This document shows positions 43,436 through 50,702 of a DNA stretch of 64,000 nt, piece by piece. The notes beneath the pieces were generated by a model. That model saw only the letters and a program-made list of their open reading frames with translations, did not search any database and was not told the origin of the DNA. Every line of letters starts with the position of its first letter. Positions within the stretch are counted from its first letter, which is position 1. Source of the DNA: Abiotrophia sp938010525 (GTDB lineage: Bacteria; Bacillota; Bacilli; Lactobacillales; Aerococcaceae); contig NZ_CALLVK010000022.1 in assembly GCF_938010525.1 (NCBI RefSeq), forward strand, positions 124,001-188,000, read 5' to 3'. The translations under genes and the position numbers were made by a program.

Positions 43436-46093
43436 CTAGAGCCATTCATTATACCGTTTAATATAAGCCGATTTCACTACTGTCACCAAGGCCATGTAGG
43501 CTACAATAATCAGTAGTAGGGCTAAAAAGTACGGCGCATTCAGTGGTGCCAACTTAAGTGCTCCAGCTAATGGCGTATAAGGTAAGATGGTTACGGCGAA
43601 AACTGCGAAAAGTGAGGTTACCACTAAGGAGAAAGCTGGTAGAGACTGCACAAAAGGCAATTTTGGTGAGCGCAACATATAGATAACCATAGTTTGTGAC
43701 CACATGGACTGGATGAACCAACCTGTTTGGAATACCATGAGGAAGTAGGCTGGATTAACCGACTCAAAATAGCTTGTTCCCGTAATCATGGGCCCAATCA
43801 GGAAGAACATCACCATAAAGGTAATGATATCAAAGAGAGAAGAAGTTGGCCCCATCCACGCCATAAAGCGTGTAATGGATTTTGCTGACCATGCCCGTGG
43901 CTCCCTGAGAAATTCAGGATCTACATTGTCAAAAGGTAAGGCAATACAAGATAAGTCATAGACCAGATTGAGTACAATCAGATGCACAGGTGCCATCGGT
44001 AAGAATGGCAGGAATACAGACGCAAACAAGAGAGAGAAGATATTACCAAAGTTGGAGCTGACCGTCATCTTGATATATTTGGTCATGTTGGCATAGACCT
44101 TACGCCCTTCAATCAAGCCCTTCTCTAAGACTAAGAGGTCCTTGTCTAATAGGATAACATCGGCCACTTCCTTGGCAATATCAACCGCTGTATCTACTGA
44201 AATACCCACATCTGACACACGTAAAGATGGCGCATCATTAATGCCATCCCCCATATAACCGACCTTGTGGCCCTTAGCTTTGAGCAAGCGGATAATGCGG
44301 GCCTTTTGGTCCGGTGATAGTTTCGCGAAGATTGTAATATCTTCGACAAGTTCACCCAATACCTCATCGGTCATCGTGTCAATTTCTGTCCCTAGCAGAA
44401 TATGATTAACATCTAGTCCAACCTTTTCACAGACTGTCCGGGCAACCTTCTCGTTGTCCCCAGTCAGAATCTTAGTTGCCACGCCATGCTCGCGTAAAGC
44501 TTGGATAGCTGGAGCTGCCGAAGGCTTAGGTGGGTCTAGGAAGGCTAGGTAACCCATAAGAATCATGTCCGATTCATCTTCAACTGTGAAGGCATGGTCA
44601 GGATTGTCATAATTCTTGTAGCAGACCCCTAGAACACGTAACCCTTGGTCATTAAGATCACTCACGGCTTGTAGGACATTAGCACGAATCTCATCCGTCA
44701 GCGCTATAATCTGACCTTCATCTTGGACATAATTGGAAATTGACAGCATCTCTTCTAAGGCACCTTTGGTCACCATGCGGACTTGGCTTCCTTCTTGAAC
44801 AATGACACTCATGCGACGACGTTCAAAGTCAAAGGGAAGTTCGTCAATTTTTTTGTAACGACTGGCTAGGTCCCGTAGGTCCTCGTGTTCGACGGCTTCT
44901 TTCTCTGTTCGCCCAATAATGGCCCGATCCAGAAGATTCTTAAGCCCTGTCTGGAAGTAGGAATTAAGATAGGCAACCTTAAGAACACCTAGGTCTAACT
45001 GCGCACGAATGTCCAAGGGATACTCTAGGATAATTTCGTCCTGAGTTAGTGTACCGGTCTTGTCTGTACAGAGAATGTCAATGGCGCCTAAATCCTGAAT
45101 GGCGTTCAACTTCTTAATCACGACTTTTTCTTTGGCCATGATGACGGAGCCTTTGGCTAGACTGGCCGTGATAATCATCGGGAGCATCTCGGGTGTCAAC
45201 CCAACCGCTACACTTAGGGCAAAGACCCCTGCCTCTAGCCAGTCTGAATCGGTCAGCCCATTAATAACGAAGACCACCGGTACTAAGACTAGCATCAGGC
45301 GTATGAGCAACCAAGAGATGCTGTTCATCTCCTTCTCAAAAGAAGTCGGCTCGTCATAGGTGTTCAGCGTCTTCTCAATCCGCCCAATCAAGGTATGGTT
45401 CCCAGTCACCAAGACTAAGGCAGTAGCACTACCGCTCACTACGTTGGAGCCCATAAAGACGAGTTGCTCCGCCTCTAATGGACTCTTGTTAGCTTGGCTA
45501 TCACCGGGTAGGGGGTAAGCCTTCTTTTCGACGGAATCACTTTCACCTGTCAAGCTAGATTGTTGGGCGAAAAAGTCGCGTGATTCTAATAGTAGGACGT
45601 CTGCCGGTAGCATGTCACCGGCACTTAATTTAACCAGGTCCCCTACAACCAGTTCATCAATCGGCACCTCACTCTCTTGCCCATCTCGGATGACAGTAGC
45701 AGTGTTAACAATCAAGCTGGATAAATTGCTAGCAGCTTGGTCACTCTTGAGCTCTTGGAAGAAGCGAATGGCACCCGATACTATGACTAAAATAATAATG
45801 ATAATAGGGGTAGTCGGATCTTGCTCACCAGGTTCGGCTAAAATGACATTGGTCACTAGGGAGACTAGGGCAATAATCAGAAGAATGACGGTAAAGGGGT
45901 TAATAATGGATTCATAAATTTTTTGCCAGAGAGTAGCCTGGTTGGCTTTGGTAATGACATTCTCGCCATAAGTTTCACGATTGGCTTCAACTTGCTCTGG
46001 ACTCAAGCCACGGGGAGAGCTCCCTACTTGGGTCAGGAGTTCAGCCGTAGGTTGCATCATCGCTAATTCTAAACGTTCTTTTGCTGTTAACAT
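43436..46093 (-). CDS. mgtA: Magnesium-translocating P-type ATPase
   Basis: 885 residues, P3B/P2-like ATPase. Phosphorylation site CTDKTGTLTQDE (about 340-351), TGES in SSLTGESDSVEK (actuator domain), ILTGDN and MGDGINDAPSLR (hinge, about 650), ten membrane helices. Sequence (for example SIINPFTVILLIIALVSL near the N terminus) and overall length fit MgtA/MgtB rather than Ca2+ pumps. It imports Mg2+ using ATP when Mg2+ is scarce. The M-box leader immediately upstream supports this substrate strongly. Expression is set by the riboswitch terminator and possibly by a 30-codon frame that ends 24 bases before its ATG. Confidence 0.95.
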   Translation of the reverse strand: MLTAKERLELAMMQPTAELLTQVGSSPRGLSPEQVEANRETYGENVITKANQATLWQKIYESIINPFTVILLIIALVSLVTNVILAEPGEQDPTTPIIIIILVIVSGAIRFFQELKSDQAASNLSSLIVNTATVIRDGQESEVPIDELVVGDLVKLSAGDMLPADVLLLESRDFFAQQSSLTGESDSVEKKAYPLPGDSQANKSPLEAEQLVFMGSNVVSGSATALVLVTGNHTLIGRIEKTLNTYDEPTSFEKEMNSISWLLIRLMLVLVPVVFVINGLTDSDWLEAGVFALSVAVGLTPEMLPMIITASLAKGSVIMAKEKVVIKKLNAIQDLGAIDILCTDKTGTLTQDEIILEYPLDIRAQLDLGVLKVAYLNSYFQTGLKNLLDRAIIGRTEKEAVEHEDLRDLASRYKKIDELPFDFERRRMSVIVQEGSQVRMVTKGALEEMLSISNYVQDEGQIIALTDEIRANVLQAVSDLNDQGLRVLGVCYKNYDNPDHAFTVEDESDMILMGYLAFLDPPKPSAAPAIQALREHGVATKILTGDNEKVARTVCEKVGLDVNHILLGTEIDTMTDEVLGELVEDITIFAKLSPDQKARIIRLLKAKGHKVGYMGDGINDAPSLRVSDVGISVDTAVDIAKEVADVILLDKDLLVLEKGLIEGRKVYANMTKYIKMTVSSNFGNIFSLLFASVFLPFLPMAPVHLIVLNLVYDLSCIALPFDNVDPEFLREPRAWSAKSITRFMAWMGPTSSLFDIITFMVMFFLIGPMITGTSYFESVNPAYFLMVFQTGWFIQSMWSQTMVIYMLRSPKLPFVQSLPAFSLVVTSLFAVFAVTILPYTPLAGALKLAPLNAPYFLALLLIIVAYMALVTVVKSAYIKRYNEWL

Positions 46094-46117
46094 GGGTTCA
46101 CCTCTCTAATTTATAGG

Positions 46118-46210
46118 TTACCCGAATAGCCAAACCAGGGCGTGTTCAGCGCCTAGGTTTCGATATTCAGGTTTTGGCCTCAGTATTGGTTCACTATCGG
46201 CATTTGGCAT
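46118..46210 (-). CDS. Candidate 30-residue leader peptide or small protein of mgtA
   Basis: ATG at 46210 has AAGGAG with an 8-base spacer and opens 30 codons ended by TAA. The product begins MPNADSEPILRPKPEYRNLG and ends AEHALVWLFG. Pro codons fall at positions 2, 8, 12 and 14 (RPKPEY). It lies between the M-box terminator and mgtA, so it is transcribed only on readthrough. By analogy with Salmonella mgtL (a proline-rich leader peptide), it might couple translation to mgtA expression. Alternatively it is a small partner protein of MgtA, as MgtS is in E. coli. No homologue is known to me. The hydrophobic C terminus is too short for a membrane helix. Confidence 0.6.
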   Translation of the reverse strand: MPNADSEPILRPKPEYRNLGAEHALVWLFG

Positions 46211-46253
46211 ACTGAACACTCCTTTCTTAGTGGAATTTTGCGCAGTAGGCACC

Positions 46254-46301
46254 AAAAAAGACTTTACCTCGTGATGGCTTAGACCATGACAAGATAAAGT
46301 C
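46254..46301 (-). terminator. Riboswitch-controlled terminator before mgtA
   Basis: Stem GACTTTATCTTGTCATGG/CCATCACGAGGTAAAGTC (46301-46284 with 46277-46260), followed by six T. This is the expression platform of the M-box. Confidence 0.88.
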
Positions 46302-46461
46302 GTCTCACTTTCTCATTCATCGTCCAAGCTTTAACATCATAGGGCGATGAAATGACGTTAGTCGCCGCCTTCTCGACAGCAACTGCTAACCAACGCGAAG
46401 TGTCTCCACTTCTTTGCGGTAGTCATCCGTATCCCTATGGTAGTCTCACCTACCGAATTGC
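46302..46461 (-). ncRNA. M-box (ykoK) Mg2+ riboswitch
   Basis: Reading the minus strand from the predicted transcript start (about 46461): CGGTAGGTGAGACTACC, ATAGGGATACGGATGACTACCGC and GGTTAGCAG. These match the conserved GUUAGGUGAGGCUCC...GAGAUACGCUGCUGCC core of M-box RNAs, as I recall it. The RNA is followed by an intrinsic terminator and then mgtA. With Mg2+ bound, the RNA folds compactly and termination is favoured; low Mg2+ allows mgtA transcription (known for the class). Exact 3' limit of the aptamer is approximate. Confidence 0.88.
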
Positions 46462-46467
46462 AACTTT

Positions 46468-46496
46468 AGTATAGCGCCAATATTTGGCTCTGTCAA
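46468..46496 (-). promoter_or_regulatory. Promoter of the M-box-mgtA transcript
   Basis: TTGACA (46496-46491), 17-base spacer, TATACT (46473-46468) on the minus strand: near-consensus. The -35 abuts the terminator of yjdF. Confidence 0.85.
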
Positions 46497-46497
46497 T

Positions 46498-46529
46498 CAA
46501 AAAAATGCCTCCAAATAGGAGGCAGATTG
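46498..46529 (-). terminator. yjdF terminator
   Basis: AATCTGCCTCC-TATTT-GGAGGCATT followed by seven T on the minus strand, overlapping the last codons of yjdF. Confidence 0.85.
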
Positions 46530-46532
46530 GCC

Positions 46533-46955
46533 CTAATGGCCACGATGTTTTTCTCGACGTTTGGCCTGCTTAAGGGCAAATTGGCGCGCTTGGTGCTCGC
46601 GTTTATTGGCGCTTTTTTGGCGCTTGCCCTTTTGCTGTCGGGTCTCTTGCTGGGCCTTCAAAGCAAGCTGGGCCTTTGTACTGGCTACTGGCGCCTCTAT
46701 TAAGGCGCGTTTGGCTTGGCGCAAAAGACGTTTTGGATTGAGCCTTTTGTGCGGGTTTAGCTTTGCTTGGTCCACCGCCGGACTCCAAGTCAAGTCTTGC
46801 CAGATACGGGGTAGATTGGCCAAGAGCTGAGGATTAGTCGGTTCTTGGCCAAAGGTATATGTCGCCACCCACATGCGCTTGGCCTCGCGCCATTCCAAGC
46901 GTCCTAGCCAAAAACTCCCGTCGAAATATACTGTGAGACAGATGCTTTCCGTCAT
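46533..46955 (-). CDS. yjdF: YjdF family protein (DUF2992)
   Basis: 140 residues. The N-terminal ICLTVYFDGSFWLGRLEW and TFGQEPTNPQLL, the middle NPKRLLRQAKR and the C terminus TKAQLALKAQQE...KRREKHRGH are diagnostic of YjdF. The long basic tail is helical. Function unknown; its expression in other Firmicutes is controlled by a riboswitch class that binds azaaromatic compounds. An unusual G-rich ribosome site (AAGGGGGGA) precedes the ATG and could be masked by the leader RNA. Confidence 0.92.
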   Translation of the reverse strand: MTESICLTVYFDGSFWLGRLEWREAKRMWVATYTFGQEPTNPQLLANLPRIWQDLTWSPAVDQAKLNPHKRLNPKRLLRQAKRALIEAPVASTKAQLALKAQQETRQQKGKRQKSANKREHQARQFALKQAKRREKHRGH

Positions 46956-46965
46956 AACAGTCCCC

Positions 46966-47064
46966 CCTTTTTTGAATTCAAATGAAGGGACAACCCAGGA
47001 GGGGCAGGTTACTGCTAGCCAAAGCTAGGACCGGACTACCAACCGATTCATGTGTTTTTATCAT
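46966..47064 (-). ncRNA. Candidate yjdF-type riboswitch leader
   Basis: The leader of yjdF on the minus strand contains ACACATGAATCGGTTGGTAG, then TCCGGTCCTAGC, a CTAGC hairpin arm, and CCTGCCCCTCCTGGGTTGTCCC followed by the ribosome site. The position and the GGTAGTCCGG / CCTGCCCC blocks agree with my memory of the yjdF motif; I cannot align it here. A TATACT -10 candidate sits at 47079-47074. Confidence 0.6.
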
Positions 47065-47099
47065 TCTACCTTTAGTATACACCGCGCTATAAGAAAAAA

Positions 47100-47126
47100 C
47101 CATTATATCATATATGATATAATGGG
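47100..47126. repeat. 27-base palindromic element, copy 1
   Basis: CCATTATATCATATATGATATAATGG is a perfect 26-base palindrome (47100-47125) plus G. The identical 27 bases occur at 57379-57405. This copy lies upstream of the yjdF leader, 30 bases after the SRP RNA 3' end on the minus strand, and lacks a T-run, so it is probably not a terminator here. Confidence 0.85.
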
Positions 47127-47159
47127 CAGTTTTATATAGTATTCGATAAATAAAAAAAT

Positions 47160-47246
47160 AAGCACATGGCTTTGTCACTTATAGCTGCTACCTTCCGGTC
47201 CTGACTCGATTCATGACGCCGCCATTGCCTACTCTTATTCTAGCAA
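47160..47246 (-). ncRNA. ffs: Signal recognition particle RNA, small bacterial type
   Basis: The minus strand holds GAGTCAGGACCGGAAGGTAG followed by CAGC, the conserved SRP domain IV hairpin with its GGAA-type loop. Flanks pair as expected: AATGGC with GCCATG, and GTCA with TGAC. A T-rich stretch follows at the 3' end. Length of about 85-100 bases; the ends are approximate. SRP RNA with Ffh targets membrane proteins. Confidence 0.85.
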
Positions 47247-47362
47247 AAGCTGACTCAAAATGCAAGATGGACAAACTAAAGCTTAATCGCAACTTCTTGA
47301 CTGGCACGGGCTATGAACTGCTAGTCACTTGGCTCCTTTCCCTATACCCTAATCCAACAAAC

Positions 47363-47397
47363 AAAAAAACAGAGCACCATACAGGACGGTACTCTGG
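47363..47397 (-). terminator. Terminator of the tRNA cluster
   Basis: CAGAGTACC...GGTGCTCTG stem followed by seven T on the minus strand. A separate perfect palindrome GCTAGAATATTCTAGC lies at 47403-47418 between it and tRNA-Gly; otherwise 47247-47427 holds nothing recognisable. Confidence 0.75.
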
Positions 47398-47427
47398 GCT
47401 TTGCTAGAATATTCTAGCCTTATCATA

Positions 47428-47499
47428 AGCGGAAAACGGGATTCGAACCCGCGACCCCCACCTTGGCAAGGTGATGTTCTACCTCTGAACTATTTCCGC
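47428..47499 (-). tRNA. tRNA-Gly (GCC)
   Basis: Acceptor GCGGAAA/TTTCCGC, anticodon loop with GCC (CTTGCCAAG), T-arm GCGGGTTCGAATCCCG. No encoded CCA. Last of the Lys-Thr-Gly cluster. Confidence 0.93.
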
Positions 47500-47503
47500 G
47501 TGG

Positions 47504-47576
47504 TGCCGGCTAAAGGACTTGAACCCTCGACCCTCTGATTACAAATCAGATGCTCTACCAACTGAGCTAAGCCGGC
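47504..47576 (-). tRNA. tRNA-Thr (TGT)
   Basis: Acceptor GCCGGCT/AGCCGGC perfect, D-arm AGCTCAGTTGGTAGAGC, anticodon stem TCTGA-TTTGTAA-TCAGA with anticodon TGT, T-loop TTCAAGT. CCA not encoded. Confidence 0.94.
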
Positions 47577-47578
47577 TA

Positions 47579-47651
47579 TGAGTGATACAGGGCTCGAACC
47601 TGTGACCCTCTGATTAAAAGTCAGATGCTCTACCAACTGAGCTAATGACTC
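47579..47651 (-). tRNA. tRNA-Lys (TTT) with an acceptor-stem mismatch
   Basis: D-arm AGCTCAGTTGGTAGAGC, anticodon stem TCTGA-CTTTTAA-TCAGA (anticodon TTT), T-arm ACAGG-TTCGAGC-CCTGT. The acceptor reads GAGTCAT against ATCACTC, giving a C-C clash at pair 5-68; all other pairs are Watson-Crick. First of three tRNAs, spaced 2-4 bases apart. Confidence 0.9.
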
Positions 47652-47785
47652 TTGTAACGACTCATATATCATAGCTTAGATTTACTTTTTAGTCAAGTCA
47701 TAGCCTAAATTTTTTCAGATTTTTTGCTGACTTTTAGTGTTTCATTCCATTTTCAGTCTATATAGTATATAAGGAGGTGCTCTAT

Positions 47786-48502
47786 ATGCTATTTATCTTA
47801 GCCTTTTGTTTGGGGGCTTGCCTAGGTTCTTTCGTGCCATGTTTGGCCCACCAACTGGTTTTTGACCATTTTGATTGGCGGGCTCGTTCCTCTTGCGATT
47901 ATTGCCATCATCCTCTCTCCTGGAAAGAGCTCATCCCCCTGATTTCCCAAGCCCGCCTCCATTCCCGTTGCCCTTACTGTCACCAAGTCATCTCCTCGAT
48001 TTACTGGCAAAGCGAGTTGGTGGGAGGCAGCTTAGCTATGGGCGTCGTCTTGATGGCATCTTATCAGGCCTGGTCTCCTACTCGAATCTGCTTATATAGT
48101 ATCTTACTCGTCTTGCTTGCTGTGATGGCTGCTTGCGATCTCTGGGCTTACTGGGTGCCGGATATCTTACAACTTGCTTGCCTGCCCTTCAGTTTCTTTC
48201 TTGCCTTTTACCAAACTTGGGATGGATGGAAGATGCTAGTGATTGTCCTTGCCTTGGGCTTTCTCGTCTTACTCCAAATTTTGCATCCCCATTGGCTTGG
48301 CGGAGCTGATATCAAATTACTGGGTCTGCTCTGGCTGGCTCTTCCACTCAGGGCGCTAGCTTGGCTCTTGGGACTGGCAGCCGGGCTTGGTCTTTTGATG
48401 GTTGGCAGTCGGCCTAGGCGTTGGCACCAACCTATTCCCTTTGTCCCAGCCATTGCCCTCGCCTACTATCTAGTCTTAGCCATTTTACCCTGGCTCACAT
48501 AA
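47786..48502 (+). CDS. comC: Prepilin peptidase (type IV leader peptidase, ComC-like)
   Basis: 238 residues from ATG 47786, with AAGGAGG 8 bases upstream. N-terminal methylase-side domain: FCLGACLGSFVPCLA, then CxxC pairs CDYCHHPLSW and CPYCHQVI (zinc, about 39-72). Membrane aspartates: DLWAYWVPD (about 119-127) and the GGADIKLLGLLWL motif (about 172-184) are the two catalytic Asp sites. Six to eight membrane helices. It processes pseudopilins such as ComGC for DNA uptake. No comG genes are nearby; the gene stands alone on the plus strand. Confidence 0.93.
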   Translation: MLFILAFCLGACLGSFVPCLAHQLVFDHFDWRARSSCDYCHHPLSWKELIPLISQARLHSRCPYCHQVISSIYWQSELVGGSLAMGVVLMASYQAWSPTRICLYSILLVLLAVMAACDLWAYWVPDILQLACLPFSFFLAFYQTWDGWKMLVIVLALGFLVLLQILHPHWLGGADIKLLGLLWLALPLRALAWLLGLAAGLGLLMVGSRPRRWHQPIPFVPAIALAYYLVLAILPWLT

Positions 48503-48534
48503 AAAAACCAAGCTGTACTGAAGACAGCTTGGTT
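48499..48534. terminator. Terminator between convergent comC and the acyltransferase gene
   Basis: AACCAAGCTGT/ACAGCTTGGTT stem (48505-48515 with 48522-48532). On the minus strand it is followed by six T, serving the acyltransferase gene; the plus-strand T-run is short. Confidence 0.82.
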
Positions 48535-48543
48535 AGATGAGTC

Positions 48544-50523
48544 TTAACGTTGTTGATAGAGACTACGAGCGATAAAGGCCACATAGTGCAAGGTTCCTAC
48601 CTCGTTGTGATGGACACCATCCGACACATACCATTCCGGATGTCCCACTTGATAGGCTTGCCAATCAATTACATGGGCATTTGGATAGCGACGGGCAGTG
48701 TCTTTAATATAGCTATTCACTTCCGTGTCCTCACCATCGGCATTATGGACCGTTACGAAATAGACTTCTCTACCCTGTAAAATCGCCATAAGCTGATCCA
48801 TGGAATCAGTATCTAAGCCCCCGTTAACTCCAAGTTGGATGACCACTTTAGGTTTAACGAGACCTGACCAGACACGGTCCTGTAGAATTTCTTGCGCTCC
48901 GTTATAGACTGACAGGCTGACCTTGCCGTAGGTATTGCCTTGCCAGAAGATATCAGAGAAAGTCGATGAGTTAAGCAAGGCCACCGAGTCACCAAAGAGC
49001 GATACTTCTTGAGTGGTCGCATAGATGACTTCAACTGGTGACAGCATAGCCACAAGCTCCGGATTAAGGGCGGCGGCTTGCTCTAAGACTTCCTTGTTCT
49101 CCTCAAAAAAGGCTTGCATTTCGGCATTAACCTGACTGGCTTTAATGGCCTTATCAAGGATGGTTTGGTGAGACTGTGGCGTTACATAGTCGGTTTTAAA
49201 GGTCGTGTCCACTGCCTTGAGATCGGTCTGTAGGGCATCCATAGCTTCAGTCCCAGGATAAACGGCTTTTTGAACATGGGTCTTGTTAGTAAAGGCCAAG
49301 TACTCCAATTCAAACAAGGCAAAGCGTTGGTAGTCAGCTGCTAGCAAGAGGCCGACTACTAAAACAATGGCTCCCACTAGCCCTAGGCTAGCCTTACGCC
49401 AGTCTGGCCAGCGCCAGGCGCCTTGTCTCAAACGCGTCCAGGCGGTCTTAATATGACGACCCCAAGTCCAGACAGGCTGAGGGGCACGGCCTTCAACTAG
49501 CCAGTAGAAGATTTCGCTAGCTAGTAGGATAACCACTAGCACTAAGACGGCTGTCCAAGCCGTATGAGGCAGTGCCTTGAGCAGGCCGGTCAAGAGCGGA
49601 TAGTACCAGAGGTAGAAGGAATAGGAGCGACGACCAAAATGGGTCAAAAAGCCCCAATCAAAGACTAAACGCCCTAGGGTTGCCCCCCCCACTAAGGCCA
49701 GCACTAGTAACATGGTCAGGATGTTGAAGGCTGGCAACCAGAGATAGTAGGTAATGCCTGACTGATCTGATGCAGTAAAACTTAGGACTAGCATGAGAGC
49801 GATTGACACTAAGGCCAGAATATTGAGCATGACCTGCTTGCGCTGATAGCGATAGCAGGCGTTGAGGAAAATTGGCAATAAGTAAGCCAGGGCAATCCCA
49901 CCCGCTACACTAGCAAAGCGGGTCACCAAACCATAATAAACCAGAGAGGGGTCCCCTGATGGTTGGTAGAGATAGAAGGTCAATGTGTGGCTGAGACTCA
50001 TCAGAGCCAGCCAAAAGGCTGCCTTATAGTAGGCCGAAAAGTAGGCTTTCTGGGTCACCCAGATACCAGCCACTCCGACTAGGAAAGACTGGACATAAAG
50101 CGAATTATACCAGAGGTGGGTAAACGGCGAGGTCCCAGCCATCTGAATAAAGTAGGAGCGGCCGGCGCTAATCTGGAAGTAATTATTGAAGAAGAAGAGA
50201 CTAGATAGAATGTCGCTTCGGTCATAACTCAGCTCCCGTCGATCAAAGGCCAGCAGATAGGCCAATAGGATTAAGATAAAGACCAAGAGCGGCCACCAAA
50301 GCCGCTGGACTGTTTTTAAGACATAGTTTCTTAGGGCATGTGGCCGATTGCCTTCTTGAATTTTCTCCATGCTTCGCGCAAGGAAGAAGCCCCCTAGGAC
50401 AAAGAAACTATTGACCCAGAGAAAGCCACCGCTGGTCACGCTCGGAAAGAGGTGATAGCTAATGACCATCAGAATAGCCAAACCCTTTATGCCATTCAGG
50501 CCTCGTATATGTTGTCCTTTCAT
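48544..50523 (-). CDS. oatA: Acyltransferase 3 / SGNH fusion, OatA-like peptidoglycan O-acetyltransferase
   Basis: 659 residues. The N-terminal acyltransferase-3 domain (about 1-375) has some ten to eleven membrane helices and the opening RGLNGIKGLAILMVISYHLFP. A linker and helix (about 395-415) lead to an extracellular SGNH hydrolase domain with GDSVALL (block I Ser, about 510), LGVNGG (Gly/Asn) and SDGVHHNEVG (catalytic Asp-His, about 640). OatA/Adr proteins move acetyl groups to muramic acid, giving lysozyme resistance. Wall or teichoic-acid targets are also possible. Monocistronic. Confidence 0.88.
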   Translation of the reverse strand: MKGQHIRGLNGIKGLAILMVISYHLFPSVTSGGFLWVNSFFVLGGFFLARSMEKIQEGNRPHALRNYVLKTVQRLWWPLLVFILILLAYLLAFDRRELSYDRSDILSSLFFFNNYFQISAGRSYFIQMAGTSPFTHLWYNSLYVQSFLVGVAGIWVTQKAYFSAYYKAAFWLALMSLSHTLTFYLYQPSGDPSLVYYGLVTRFASVAGGIALAYLLPIFLNACYRYQRKQVMLNILALVSIALMLVLSFTASDQSGITYYLWLPAFNILTMLLVLALVGGATLGRLVFDWGFLTHFGRRSYSFYLWYYPLLTGLLKALPHTAWTAVLVLVVILLASEIFYWLVEGRAPQPVWTWGRHIKTAWTRLRQGAWRWPDWRKASLGLVGAIVLVVGLLLAADYQRFALFELEYLAFTNKTHVQKAVYPGTEAMDALQTDLKAVDTTFKTDYVTPQSHQTILDKAIKASQVNAEMQAFFEENKEVLEQAAALNPELVAMLSPVEVIYATTQEVSLFGDSVALLNSSTFSDIFWQGNTYGKVSLSVYNGAQEILQDRVWSGLVKPKVVIQLGVNGGLDTDSMDQLMAILQGREVYFVTVHNADGEDTEVNSYIKDTARRYPNAHVIDWQAYQVGHPEWYVSDGVHHNEVGTLHYVAFIARSLYQQR

Positions 50524-50650
50524 CTTGCCACCTACTTGTACTTGTTATTTTATTATTATAAGGGAAATCTTAGCCCTATACCGTAACAATCAGGTTACGT
50601 TCTCTGGGCTTTCCGGCAACAAACGAACTCGTGTCTCCATGCCCTATCAG

Positions 50651-50685
50651 CAAAAAAGAGACTGGAATCGAAATCCCAGTCCCTG
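50651..50685 (-). terminator. fba terminator
   Basis: GGGACTGGGATTTCGATTCC... stem closing with AGTCTC followed by six T on the minus strand, just past fba. The remaining 125 bases up to the acyltransferase start hold nothing clear. Confidence 0.82.
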
Positions 50686-50702
50686 CATGATACTTACTGG
50701 TC

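Noticed and set aside
47213..47407. Plus-strand 64-codon frame
   Set aside because: Overlaps the SRP RNA and the tRNA-cluster terminator on the opposite strand; no ribosome site.
47490..47672. Minus-strand 60-codon frame
   Set aside because: It lies over the tRNA-Lys and tRNA-Thr genes; the repeated QLVEHL arises from the tRNA D-arms.
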